Assembly: GCA_933228895.1 (NCBI GenBank)
Contig: OW121852.1
Coordinates: 103,623,544-103,687,543 of the forward strand
Origin: Platycnemis pennipes
Taxonomy: Eukaryota > Arthropoda > Insecta > Odonata > Platycnemididae
Direction: 5' to 3'
Length of the DNA stretch: 64,000 nucleotides
How positions within the stretch are numbered: position 1 is the stretch's first letter; each line of letters starts with the position of its first letter. Made by a program: the position numbers and the translations under genes. The notes beneath the pieces are model-generated. The model saw only the letters and a program-made list of their open reading frames with translations, did not search any database and had not been told where the DNA came from. This document shows, in pieces, positions 10,136 through 22,710 of this stretch.

Positions 10136-12532
10136 TCGGCCAGCGACCCCTGTGTCTCCTCGTTGACGGTGGCGGCGCTTAAGTCGTTTGGAAAAGTTTT
10201 GTCCCGAAATCGATATGCTCCGTTCCCCTTCCCGAAGAAAATGTGTCTGGCGGTCGTCGTCATCCTCGCGTTCCTTATGATGGGCGGCGCTTCCTCCTCT
10301 TTTTTGAAAAAATATCACGCCTCCCCTCCCCACCACTCCTTCATTTTCTTCCTCCACTCGACTCCCGTCTGAGTTTTGAGAAGGAAATGCACTTCCTGTT
10401 GTTTACTACGCACGCCTGTAGTAACTTAAAGGAATCCGCCCGAGTTGCGGTGATTGTGGTCAAGTACTCTTAATGGAAACGCTGTACTTTTGCAGGTACT
10501 CTTGTTTTTAACTGAAGGTTGTTTGTGATCAATGGCAAACCTGTACATAGGCTCTAAAACCGAGGTGACACGCGCTCAAGTTAATCGAGAGTTAAGATGA
10601 TAAAATACCATTATGTAGTCGATCAAATAGTGATAGATTTTTTGCCTGGTTTCGGTTTTCGCGTAGCTGTCAGAAGTTTTCGGCTTTGGAAGTATCTGCC
10701 TGCGTGATCAAAGTGAAAATTTAGATAACATAATAAAAATGAGTTGCATCGTGGTTTGGCGTTTTGAAAATATGAAATTTTCAAAATTTAATGCTAAAAT
10801 TGTTGCATTTTAATATTAGTAACGTATGTAAATAACACTTGATATTGACATGCTTAAGCATCCATTGTTATTAAAATAAATTTATCTGAGGTTAAGTTTC
10901 CTTGTATTATTTGCTTTCATTTGACCTTTTGATGATCATATGACCGTTATCAGGAAAAATAGGTGACCTTGATGTATTCTTGTGTCTTTCAATGAAAGTG
11001 AGATGCGTTTAAGTTTTTACTATAGGTTAAGATCTTATATAAATTCATTTCAGGGTTAGAAATGTAATTTTTACCACTAAAGCAATCTTCCCGCGAAACA
11101 TCTTCTGTTGGTTTTTCTATCTTCATTCTGTGTGTCACTTTTACAAGGCTGTCGTTATTTTATTAACTAGTTCCCACTCATCATATCCTTTCACTTATCA
11201 CAACAAATATCTATCCAGATTCTCATTCTGCATGTTCTTTTAAATTGTGAATACATTAAAGTGTTAGATTTTCACCAAATGTCGCAAGTAGCAAGATCGT
11301 ATTTCTCTGCATAGTTTCACTCGCACAAATAAATGTCAAATACTGTCAAAGCTAGTCATGGCATACGTTTTAATGTTGTTGTAAACACAATATTATCAAT
11401 CTAAATTTATGATGACTACATGGTTTAGTTTCCATTTACTATTGCAAATCATGGCTTTCGAGAATGTTACCGTTTCACATTTAGTTGTTTTCATATTTTT
11501 GTCCCTCACAATTGTCTCTCAAAGGGGACTCATTAATGACGTTTAATAACTTGGAATTTGACGTCATTCTTGAAAATTTTCTTCCTTTATTAATTCTCTC
11601 AACTAAGCGAGAGCCATGACGTTTCAGTGGCTTCATGAAATCAGTGTGCATGAAGAGCAAAATGCCGTTTTTTGTAGTTCTGTCTGAGGATTTGAAATGT
11701 TCTCGTCTGATAACGACCACGGAACGTAACGGTGGTTAGAGTACGGCGCTGTTGGCACCAACGAGGCGCTAAGCTCTTCTGGAATGCTAATCATATTCGC
11801 CGCCACGTTTTAGTGACCGCAAGTTAATTCGTTTCCATCCTCGAAAGGAGCGTCGGCTTTTTGTATGGGAAGTAAGTAATTTTTCTAGCTGCTTGCAACC
11901 CCCGGGATGAACGTGGTCATTAATGACTATTCCGTGACCCTTTGTGAGGGAACATTTTAGTTCACACCAAGTATTTCTTTTTACGTGAAGAGCATGGCAA
12001 CAACTGACGTCTATTACGGTCAGCTGAGGGACATATTTTTCCTTGCTTGCAGGTCGTTCAAAGCTTTCAAGCGGTCTCAGGTCAAGAAACCAAACGTCTT
12101 GCTAAAACTTGAATATCTTGTAGTGTCGTGGCGTTGAGGAACATGTACTGAAGCTTTATTCACAGAAATAGTAAGTAAATCCAATATTTCCACGATCGAA
12201 TATTAAAGTTAAAGAATCCGTACTAATCAACAAGAATTACGACAATTTTACTACCCTGAGAACGAATAAATTTTGATTTTTATAAAAATAATTTCGGAGA
12301 ATCTGTGACAGTCAAATACACAAAACTGATATATTCTTCCAAACGGATGTTGAAAAATCTACAACGCTGCTACACAGAGTATATGGTAGATGTATTCCGA
12401 GATTATTTTGTTTTCCTATTAGTAAAGGGGATCGAGTTGATGTGGCTTTCGAGTCCCGAGTGCAAATAACGTCGGGGCTAAGGTTTTTAAGGTAAGTGGG
12501 TTATTGCGCAAACGTAGAAATTTTCGTGTTAT
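10136..12532. other. mostly AT-rich DNA, no supported gene
   Basis: Nothing coding is recognised. A strong acceptor-like tract, TTTTTCCTTGCTTGCAG, ends at about 12052, and a donor-like GTAAGTAAAT follows near 12171; see the findings. Confidence 0.4.
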
Positions 12533-12684
12533 GGAGGAAGAGTGAAAGAACCCGGCATTGGCATTGGTTTTCTCTTAACAAAGGGTAACAAGATGTTCAC
12601 AGTTTAACGTCCCATCCGACGGAGTTCTGCACTCGAAGTGCTCTCCACAAAGCACCAGAGTGGGTCCTGGTGTACCAATTAATG
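12533..12684 (-). mobile_element. SINE family A fragment, core
   Basis: On the minus strand it reads GGTACACC..., CTCCGTCGGATGGGACGTTA, AACTGTGAAC..., then GCCGGGTTCT..., the core shared by all family A copies. It is directly followed, in the opposite orientation, by a family A 3' tail. Confidence 0.7.
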
Positions 12685-12731
12685 GGCGTAAATGACCTTA
12701 GCTATCAGTGTCCTCCCCCGAATAATTAAAT
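12677..12731 (+). mobile_element. SINE family A 3' tail, opposite orientation
   Basis: TTAATGGGCGTAAATGACC then TGTCCTCCCCC matches the plus-strand 3' tail of the copy at 54433-54619 (TTAATGGCGCAAATGACTT, TCGCTTCCCCCC). It abuts the reverse core, so one copy was probably inserted into, or rearranged with, another. Confidence 0.5.
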
Positions 12732-13385
12732 GTGCGCACGGTAATAGCACCAAACATTTCTTTTTATGATTTGCATTGTAACGAAAGTGGCATGTTAGCT
12801 TTTGGGGTACCAGTTTTAGGCCTGTTTCGTACAAGCCTTCTATTTACAAGGGTCATAGATAAAATGAATGCTGTTTTATACAATGCTATGTGGAGAAACA
12901 CCATTATTTTAATGAATTGCACCAGGAATTAGTCTGAATCTTGAATATAGCGTGCTGTGGAATCACCACAAAATTTTCTTCTCATCGCTGTTGTATTTAT
13001 GGTATTAATGACCTCGTATCAAGTAAGGTCCTATTCTGGAACTAGATTTGTAAACATCATAATATTCAGCAACAATTCAGGCTCTCCTCTGCGTTATCTC
13101 AGTTCTCTTGTGTAAATAGATAACTCTACATATCATTACTAGATGTCGGCGCTTAAGTACATCATTCCTGTTTGAATCTTGCCGACCATAGAGATCAAGT
13201 CTCCTTTTTATTGAAAACTATCCGTTTTAAAGGAACCCCTCAAAAATGAATCAAAACATTTGCAAGCAGAACCTCCTTGAATGTTTATACCGGCGAAGAT
13301 GAGCTTGGATGCATTAATTACCCCGCTCCTTCGGGTGTCAACATCCGTTTATGTTTATAAGTGTGATCCAGGGAATAGCAAAGAC
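12732..13385. other. no recognised features
   Basis: AT-rich, short frames only. Confidence 0.4.
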
Positions 13386-13469
13386 CCCATCCCTTCTATC
13401 CCCATCCTCGTACCTTTCCTCCCGGTCTGAGGCGCCTGTTGGTGCGGAAACAGGCTTGAGAACACCCAT
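13386..13469 (+). mobile_element. SINE family A tail, subtype 2
   Basis: TTTCCTCCCGGTCTGAGGCG followed by CCTGTTGGTGCGGAAACAGG matches the inverted tail at 29150-29345 and, less well, 53590-53660. The core expected upstream is missing or decayed. Confidence 0.5.
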
Positions 13470-14853
13470 GATATCGGTATGATAGTAGCGATAAGATGTG
13501 AATGTTATTTAGAACATTTGGGCCAGGTTAAGGGCTGCTGTCATCGTGTGTAATCTTCAAAGCAAGATCGTTTAGAATAATCCCTAAGTTGAAAACTCAA
13601 TTGATTTTCTTAACCATGACCCGGTTTTTCACTGCCCTGTGATAGTTAACCCTCTTTGTGCAAAGGTTAAGGGTAGTTTTGACTTGTCTGGCGCATCACT
13701 TAGTTTGTTGACATGAGAGGAAGCAGTTGAAAAGTATATCCTCGAAGATTTTCACACCATTAAAATATATGAGCAAGATGTAATACAATGATACTTTGGC
13801 AATTTATTGGATTCTGTTGACATGTCTCAGTTCTCGAGTTTTTGTAATTATAGCATGTGCCCCTTGATGACCTTTTGAGAGATTGCGTCGCGCGTTAAAC
13901 TGGAGAAATGATGCGAAGCAGCCCAACTAACGTAGGCAAGCGGGTAACCTGGAGAATTCTACTCGCGCATTCATCGCTCGCCGACATCCCTCGTCTTGGA
14001 GAGCAAAGTGTGTACATCTATTCGTTCCCCGGGTTGGAATTCGCGGAGATGGAGGGGCGGTCCCCGCTTTCCGGTCGGTGCCATTTGCTGGGGAGCGTGT
14101 GGCGTTGGAAGGGGTCTTTTTGAATGGTAGCAGCTCGGCGGTAGCAGCTGCCGCGCTCTTCCCCCCCACTCACCGTCCCCCGCCCCGGGAGCCCAAGAGC
14201 GGTGCTCACCGCCTCTGGCATGTGGCGTCATAGGCAGGTTTCCCAAACTATATTAGGTCAGGCATTCCTTTGCTCTCCCTTGATTCAAATTTCCGAGCCA
14301 TCCTCGTGGGCAGACCAGTGGTTTTGCCGCGTGCAGTTTGGAATCCCGCTCGTCGGGAGCGCTCTCGCCCACTCGCCGCATTAATCGTCGCCTAGCGTCC
14401 GCTTCGAGCGCTCGGGTGGACGCGAAACGCGATGGAGGCTCTTTTTGTCTCGCCTTAACATCACAGGACTAAGGTGCGTAGACCATTGAACGCCTGCGCG
14501 GAGTTGAACGGATTTGAATCCGGAACGAGCCTCTTTAGACATCCAGCAAAACTCAAGCTGTTTCATTTCCTGGGTACCAGATTTTTATGGAAACCACAGT
14601 AAGCAAAGGAAAAACAACTATCACCCAATACCCTGATGGGTGAATTTGTCACTCTGGTGAGCTCTGTGCTGAATGAACTCCACCGTCATCAAAAAGGCCG
14701 ATCTTTGGGTCAAACAAATCATTAATGTCTTTTGGCCAATAATATAAACCATATGAAGAAGATTGTGGAAGACTGTGGAATCTTTCCATATTTAAAGAAG
14801 TTCACACGTTTTTGTTTATCACTAATTTATTATACAAAATGGTACCAGCTGCA
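13470..14853. other. no recognised features; contains a GC-rich patch
   Basis: Around 13890-14560 GC content rises and short frames overlap on both strands. No donor, start context or domain lets me call an exon. Confidence 0.4.
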
Positions 14854-14909
14854 GTTATTACCCCATCATCAGATGAAGTTATAAGTTTACCTGAAGATGG
14901 TGTAATAAC
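14854..14909. repeat. 56-bp imperfect palindrome
   Basis: GTTATTACCCCATCATCAG at the left pairs with the reverse complement of the right end, GTTATTACACCATCTTCAG. Because of the symmetry, frames on both strands contain nearly the same peptide (VITPSS...DGVIT), which shows that those frames are a consequence of the repeat. Confidence 0.75.
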
Positions 14910-15070
14910 CAATACTGATAGTATGCTATGTAAAAAGTCATTGGAAAAAACAAAGTTGTATACTTCTTTGAAACATAGTAAAAAAGCTGCCCCTTTCTTC
15001 AAAATGTTTAACTCAGTCACGGCGTTCTAAAAATAAGAATTACTCTAAGCTGTAACAGATTTTTCTTGCT

Positions 15071-15110
15071 TCACGAACTTCATAGTCTGTGGAGACTATG
15101 AAGTTCGTGA
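15071..15110. repeat. perfect 18-bp hairpin with a 4-base loop
   Basis: TCACGAACTTCATAGTCT, loop GTGG, then the exact reverse complement. Sequence outside the stem (AGCTGTAACAGATTTTT near 15050 and its weak inverted match ending near 15136) suggests longer decayed arms. It may be the centre of a foldback MITE or a small hairpin RNA. Confidence 0.8.
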
Positions 15111-15136
15111 GTTGTTATTCAAAATCATTTAGCAGC

Positions 15137-16390
15137 TTTGGCTGACACCGAGTGTACCCATTTGAGCACTGATACTTTTTTAGGCACTTAAGAGGTAGTT
15201 CAATCTCTTTGCGAATCGACTAACAGGTTATCTTATAGGTATAAGTTGTTTAGTCTTCCAAATAATCTTAGTTATACCGTGATCGACCTGAATGAAGAAG
15301 AAAAATGCCCATCAGTTTTACAGAGCGCAAGTGGAAGATTTTATAAAATGTACTTACATACTTGGTTGGGACACCTTTGAGAACAGATATTTCTTGGTGA
15401 ACAATAGGCATAAATCGCCATTACTCATTTAGTGGTACTTTTTGGAATAGAAAAGGAAAAAGTGGAAAAAATTTATAGTTTTTGTCGCCCCATTTCACTG
15501 AAAGGCCATTACCAAGCTGCGAAACCCATAAGGTTAATATTCATCTAATTATATGACGCTTGCTGGTTAGGAATTACGTTGACAAAAATTTCGTGTGATA
15601 GCGGTGGAAATGGGGTAGATTTGAATGTTAATGGCGCATAGGAGGAGAAATGAGATATGAGGAGAAATAGTTCGTTGGAAATTTTGGATCTGATTTTCCG
15701 GTGACGCAGGTAGAGAAAAGAGTATTTTGTTTTTTTTTCGGTAGAAAGTGGATTAATGTCAAATAACAAAACGGGCGATGGAATCATTTTAGAGCAAGAG
15801 GTGGATTGAAATAATCACGGGTAGAATCGGCAGTTGAGATTTTATACCGAAGGGCATCAGTAGTCTCGGAAGCATGGATAGATTGTGAAGTAGGTGTAAG
15901 AGTAGAGGGGATATGGTAGTGAGACAGATAATTCAGAAACATCCTCATTTAATTTTACCTCCCATCAGCCAATAAATTATGTAACCCAATGAGGTATGTA
16001 TAGAAAGATACAGCCTCTGTGAAGGGATGCCTAAACAACTTTACTCGGCAAATGTAGTCATTCGCGGTCAATGAAAGCGCCATAATGAGTTGGTCAGCTT
16101 CCCAACTCCCTGCCTGCATCCGAAGCGATCACCATTTGAGCCGAACTCGCGTTCCTTTACCACCGCAAATCGTGAATATGCGTTGCTAACGTGTAGTGGC
16201 TGTCTAGTTGGACTACAGCACTTGGTTGACGGAGGAATCATGTGAATACTCCGTTGAATCAACTAGGTCTTCATGCATGTCGTTATTTATTGTATATTAT
16301 TTTCGGCACTTGTGCTATTTTGGAATACTTTAAGATAAAAACATACGGACTATCACAAGGATTATCAATGCTGCCACTTGTGCAATATGG
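15137..16390. other. no recognised features
   Basis: Purine-biased on the plus strand around 15590-15780, which explains the minus-strand frame there. No domain. Confidence 0.4.
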
Positions 16391-16545
16391 ACAGTTGGGA
16401 TGTTAAACTATGGACCCCTTGATGCCTTCCGTTGAGATTTGGCTAATGACGACAGGTTTCACTTCGATCCCTGAATAATTCATCTGACTCATTTGCACAC
16501 CTACGCCAGGTGGCGGAGAAACCTTAGTTGTCGTTCACCTTCCCT
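16391..16545 (+). mobile_element. SINE family A, decayed core and tail
   Basis: GGGATGTTAAACTATGGACC, CCTTGATGCCTTCC, later ACCTTAGTTGTCG. The order matches other plus-strand copies, but divergence is high and the tRNA head is not visible. Confidence 0.55.
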
Positions 16546-19500
16546 TGAAGAACTACTGCTCAACGAGTTAACGTTCGGGGTGAATTTTTCTCCATAAGCG
16601 TTTGATGGTCCTACCTCAATAATTAATCTTCATATCGCAATTACTTTTGTGGGATGGTTATTGCGATTAATTGGCATCGCTCGGAAGTAAATATATTTTT
16701 TTCTGTCTCGCTATCCTATTTCAAGCCTGTCACAATAGGGTTCCGATTTGTGTTAATATTTGCCATCGCCTTTGACTCGAAGATACTTCTCATTCACCGA
16801 AGATAGTTCAATCATATCAAATAGCAATTGGCTCAAGGTATCAGTGTTTTTGTGAGCAATTCACGCACAAGAACCTGAGGCGTTATTAATTTATTAAAGA
16901 GCCTCTTTCCCGGTTCACCCTCTTTCTTGTCTTGCAAGTGGGCTGGCTGTTACACTAAGCGAGCTTTATGATATCCCGTTCGCTGCAAGGTTACGCGATT
17001 TAATTTCGACCATGGTCTCGAAAAAAACGGAGACTTCCACCAGTCGGATTTTTGCGCCCCTTAATTGCTCAACTTTCCATCTTGATGCGACGATATCTCT
17101 TGTGGGTGGGTTCTTGGGTAACCTCATATTGCCCGGAAGTCTTGAAGGAGGAGGTGGCGACCCATGGATACTGTGTCGCCTCAGGCGACCCGTGAAGATT
17201 CTTAATCTCTTATAACCCCAATGGTCGTAATTCATGAAGGTTGTTATAATTCCTTCTCGGTGTGATTGCTATCACATACGGTCGCCTTTTGACATCTCAG
17301 GTGAAATGGGTCAGTTGTTTATTCGGGTTCGTCGGGATTTTTTTCTATGCCGCTCCGCACTCTGAATTTGGTTCCGTTGGTTATGATCAACAATTTGCAG
17401 GAAAAGCCCTCCTTGGATGAGCATTCTGGTGTTTCGGGTGACCATAGTGACTCATGACCGCCACATTCTTCTTCCATGTTGTATTCACAGCTGCTTTGCG
17501 TATACCTCAAGTCACGAAAATTGCTAGATAGTCGTACGTCATAAGGAAAGAGACCCTGTCATAGTGTTTGCATCCAAAGGGAAATTCATGCATTTTATCA
17601 TTGATGTTAATTTAACTTATCGATGTGTTTCAGCCCTATGTTTGGAATTAATTTTATTTCTCCCAACCCGTGAAAAGATTAAACTGTTTAGTCAACCACG
17701 GTGTACATTCATTCACGCAAGGGTGTACATTTATTTGAAATCAATAAAGTAATCTGGGTTCGATTATATACAGTGCTACGCGCAGGTAGGCCCAGAAATA
17801 ATTTGAGTTAGCTCTTAAGTTCATATCAATCTCAAATTTGACGACACGCAAGCATTCTCAGGCTCCTTGAACATCTCGTAGTCCGCACTTATAAGGCAGT
17901 CCGTTTGCTGTTGATACTTAATTCAGAAATCAAAGACGAATCCGTCACAATGGAGATAGCTATGAAGTTTTATTTGTTTCTTGAGGCTTACCGGAATGAA
18001 TTGAAATAAAGATCGCTTCTAAATGTTTTGAGACGGAATAATTAATTATTCATTGTTCCTTTTTTGATCCACATTGATTAGAAATCTTTTGTTTGTAGTT
18101 GAAAGTAATTCTGTTTATCACTGGAGTAAGATCGCTGAAATTCCAATCCAAAGCCAGTCTTCATTTGACAGGTTCGACGGAAGAATTGGACACTCCGTTT
18201 GATTCATTTAAAGTAAGCAAAATGGTCCGTTTTTCTTTGCAATAATTTATCCTTCAAGGTGCCTTTGGTGTTGAAATATTATTTTATTGGGGGTCGTTCC
18301 TTGATAGTCTTCCAGCCACCGTTATATATGATGCTCCATTGCGTGTAGTCATTACCCCATTGTGTCGCTCTGGTTGGTTTATCGTGTTTGATTTCGTGTT
18401 GCGGAATCGACTGAATTAGCATGAGTCTAGCGGAAAAGTGCTGAATTCTCCCCCCGCAGGCATTCCACCACCCGTCATTAGCGCAAAAATTATTGGTCAT
18501 TGTGATTGGTCATCGAGGTTCGACGACTCTGCCTCGTTATGACGAGTGAGGTCACCGCCCTTATCTTTGGATTCTTCGGAAGATACTTTATCATTTGATA
18601 TTCCGAAAGCGAGCTAGATTTCATCAGGGACAGGATTTTATTTCTTCCTTAATTCCTCCATCCTTGATTCTTGTATTAATAATGGGAATTTAATGTCTAG
18701 AGCAGTGCTGTTTAAATTCCCGTTTAGCTCGCTGTTACGGGAGTTTCTCATAAAGTAGGTGGGCTACGGCAATCGAAGCAAATCCTATGGCCGGTTTCAT
18801 TTATCTTCCGTTAACTTTTTCGTAGCTGTAGAAATGTTGGAGGCTATTGAGTTTACCTTGATTGCCAATATGTATGGGGTAAAATTCTTTTCCTGTTGAA
18901 AATTTCTCTTTTACTAATGTCTCTTCTATAGGAAAATTGTCATAGCAATTATTTAATTTCATGAAGGTCAACAATATTAGTCGGAAATTTATTAATTCCT
19001 TTGACGTTTGTCGTGAATTTAAGATAAAGATGATAAAAAATCCTGCCATTACCTGTAATTAACACCTTAATTTCTTGCAAAATGGCGATGTAGGTATTAT
19101 TTTACTTTAAGTATGCTTTAAAATCATGAATTTTAGTATGTACATAAAATGATGAACGTCGAGAGGTGTGGCATTGCTGATGTAAAACCATCAGAAGCAT
19201 TGCTGAAGATGGTTGTGCTTTACAGGTTTATTTTGTCGTCCTTGTTGAACTCTGCATTAGAATAAGGAATCGCTACCTTTTTGGGCAGTGTCTAAATGGT
19301 TTTTGGTACATGATGTACGCTCGAGAGTTTTCCCTCGATTGAATTTTTGCTACGCAAAGAACGGCATTAACTTGTATCTAGGAATGTTTCTCATCCATAT
19401 GATGCGCCAAGATTTCCAATTCATAACATCCATGTGAATTGTTCAGCGCTCTGCTTCCTCGCTTGTTTCCGATTTAAGCTCATTCATTGTAAAGGTGGTT

Positions 19501-22500
19501 ACACAACTAAGAGCTATTGCATTATCGATCCCTCCCGTCCGTGATTCTTACTGATTCATTGCTGGTAAAGTTGAAAATCTGTAAAAAGTAGCGTGCTTAA
19601 CTTGAATGGCCTGCAGTTGAACACGCCTTGCTCGCGTTTGTGAAAAAAATTGCAATGATGACGACGTTCTAAACGGTGTTCAGTTTTGTACGTTAATTCA
19701 AGCGTGTTAATTTTTTCTCATGCCTCATTCCTCACCGCTTGGTAATGGAAGCACAAGGGAGGTGTAATCCCGCTAAAGCGAATCGTGGGGAAGTTTACGA
19801 AGCTCGCTGAGAGCAGTTGGAGATGAGAGTCGGCGCTGCGAAGTGAGAAGACACAGCTCGGATCGACACGTACACGTAACAGCGTAATGATAGCCCTAAT
19901 GATTCGCGCCAGGCTATTATTATCGCTCTCTTTAACTATAAAACAATTACGCTCCGGCTGCGTAGCTCACGGAAGTACCAGTTAGCTCTGTATTCCTACA
20001 CATCCTAACTGAAATGATGGGAAACAAACTTGCTGCTTTTCGGGGAAAATTGATGGGCTTGAAATATAGAATCTGTAGCATTTCCATTGTCCGGAATATA
20101 TATCCTGTGGAGTCATGATTCTGGATTTGACGTTTATTACTTCTGCGTCTTCACCCATATCTGTTCGTATTTTTATGTTACACGTGTTACCATTCACTTG
20201 ATAACCTTCGTTTTGACTCAATTTCATGTATCTCAAGCCAGATATGGAGCGTCATCATATGAAGATTCCTACCTTTCCTGCAACGCCTGTTTATTAGATT
20301 CCAGTGACCTACAAAATTGGAACTATGTTTATATGGCCGATACTTCTCCAAAAGTGACCGAACCTTCCAACTCATTCCTGTGTACCATTGACAAGCAGCC
20401 ACCGTTATATATCCCGAAAGTGACTCTTATCCGCGCAACCCCTTCTATCAGTATGCCCCAAATATTCCGAATTGTGGCGAAGATATTTTTAATCACAGTG
20501 AATTTAAGCGATATGTAATGTAGCGACCAGTTTAAAACAAGCAAGGTTTTATTGTTTCCAAAAGAGAGTCGTTTGATTTAGTGTTTTTCATTTATCCTTT
20601 CTTTGCTTATTGTAATAGCACGACATATATTTTGCTTTTTATCTCTAAGTGCCAAACGGAAGGTGCAAAATGATCATTGTCTTCGATTGACTTAAAAAAA
20701 ACTACTACTATAAGGAACCTGAAGTAAATTAAAAGCAGCTTACAACGATTTTTAGCTGTAAATCCTACTTCAGTTTTGTAAACTATCCTCAATACTTCTC
20801 TATCTCTCACTGAAGAGAGAAACCTGTCTAAGACAGATGAAGATAATGGAGGTCTCGTCGCTTGTGAAGTAAAGTGCGCCCCTCACCCTGTAATCTCTAG
20901 GGACGTAGTCAAGAAATGTGTCATTCGTAAGCAGCTGGATCTAATTTCGTCGACACGCTTGCGTTCTGGGTGCTGGCACCATTTATTTATAATTAACCGT
21001 AAGCCTCCATTACTGTATCTTGAGTTCTGCCGAGAGGTTTTGTAGATCGCAGTGAGGAGAAATTTTGGACTAGATTCATCGTAATTGTAAATAAGATTTG
21101 TTCAAATGTCTTCCGATTGTTGTGCGATTGGAGTGTTTTTCCTTGAATTAAATGGAATGCTTGTTTTTTTTTCATGTTCACAATCTTGCCTTATCTTCCG
21201 TTTTTAAAATGTCCACATTCTTCGCGGGAACTCACCTTAACGAGAAATGTATTTTCACTGTTATCATTCATGACCAGACGATGTTATTCTGTTTTAGGGG
21301 CTAATGTAAAATTATATATTCTGTTTTTTTTATTATGATATGAACATTTTTTTGATTTAGCCGTTTTTAGCATTGTACATCTGATGTGGCTAAATTATAT
21401 TGAGCTATCCACTTTTTGGATGTAACTTCTTATTCTTTTGTTATGGTTTTTTGTAGTTTCATACGTGACAGTGGTATTAATTTGTCTTTCTACTTATTCT
21501 AATAATTTTCCGGGCAAAAGGAGTTTTCTGCCCTATATTCCTGAGTATTTTCTATTGTTAATCTCGTAGTATGTATTTTCTTTCTTTCGTACCAATAGCT
21601 TTAATTTACTATTTTTAATCACAACTATTAAACGTGGACAGCTGATGTTGCATGTTTCGGCTCCTCCTACTGGGATTTTTCCCGCCAAAGTCTCTTGATT
21701 TGTTGCGTTGGCCTGGCAAAGTTAATTGGGCGAGATGATTAAAATTATATTTTCTTCGAACCTTTTGGCATAAATTAAAGGTGTTGGTTAATATAATGTG
21801 TTATTCTGTGTGTATTATAGCAAAGTAGTGAGTTGAGATAATGAAGAATTATTTTTTGCAGCACACGTTGCTGAATTTAGAGGCACTATTTATCAATGTA
21901 AGTCTTGTTTTTCCCCGATGATTATGATTGGCTACTCCTTGCCCCCGTGGAATACATTTGCATAATTTTTTTTAACGGTTAGCTTTTTATTCTCTTTATT
22001 CCTCTTTTGTTTCCGCGGCGTCGTCTGGCTCGAGGCGTGCTTTACCATTGAGCGAGGGCGTTTTGGCACGGCGCCGGGAACGAGAATTGGCATCAATGAG
22101 ACGGGAACCCCAGCAGCTCCTTTTAACTGCCGCAATCAATGAAAGCAAATGACCTCGTTAAACAGATGCCGGCTTTCAGACTCGTTTTTCATCTTGGACG
22201 CGGAAAACAAGAACGGTTTGAAATTTTCAGTCCAACCTGTCATTCTTTCGTTCTACTTCTTTCCCCGTAGAACGGATGCGGAGTGTCTTCAACTTCCCGT
22301 ATGCCGTGAAATGTCCTGCCGGATGCGTCAGCTTGGGAGGGTGGGATGGATGACCCATAGGTGGTCTTTAGCATCCCGACGCGAGAATACTCGCATGATT
22401 TCACGGGTTGGAACGAGGATATGAAGACGTGTGAGCATAGCACAGGGTCGTGTGGAGTAGAAAAATTGACCTCACCACCGATACATTAAAGTATTCGTTC

Positions 22501-22690
22501 TTCTCTCGTTCTATTCGTGGCCCAAATAGCGCTAATATATGCGCTTCAGAATGCCTTCTCGTAACAATACAATGCTTTCTCTACACATAAGGAGATATAT
22601 ATTGAAGGAATTAAAATACCAGGGATAAGACTAGGAAATGTTAAGTAGGTATTTTGGGTTTTATGCAAGTCTTCATGAAGAATTGTATTT
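16546..22690. other. 6.1 kb with no recognised gene or transposon
   Basis: Only short frames without domains, including 20087-20518 (143 codons), which crosses frames on the other strand. Consistent with intergenic or deep intronic DNA. Confidence 0.45.
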
Positions 22691-22710
22691 GTAGTGCATT
22701 CGTGCACTAC
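22691..22710. repeat. 8-bp hairpin with a TTCG loop
   Basis: GTAGTGCA, TTCG, TGCACTAC. Outside it, GTCTTCATGAAGAA and TTCTTCATTAAGAT form a second imperfect inverted pair with an 8-base bulge on the left. Confidence 0.65.

Noticed and set aside
13642..13672. TTAACCC...GGTTAA as a piggyBac-type element
   Set aside because: The two TTAA sites are only about 25 bp apart, too short for an element; probably chance.
14802..15030. Two 72-codon frames on opposite strands with a shared peptide
   Set aside because: The shared peptide is produced by the 56-bp palindrome.
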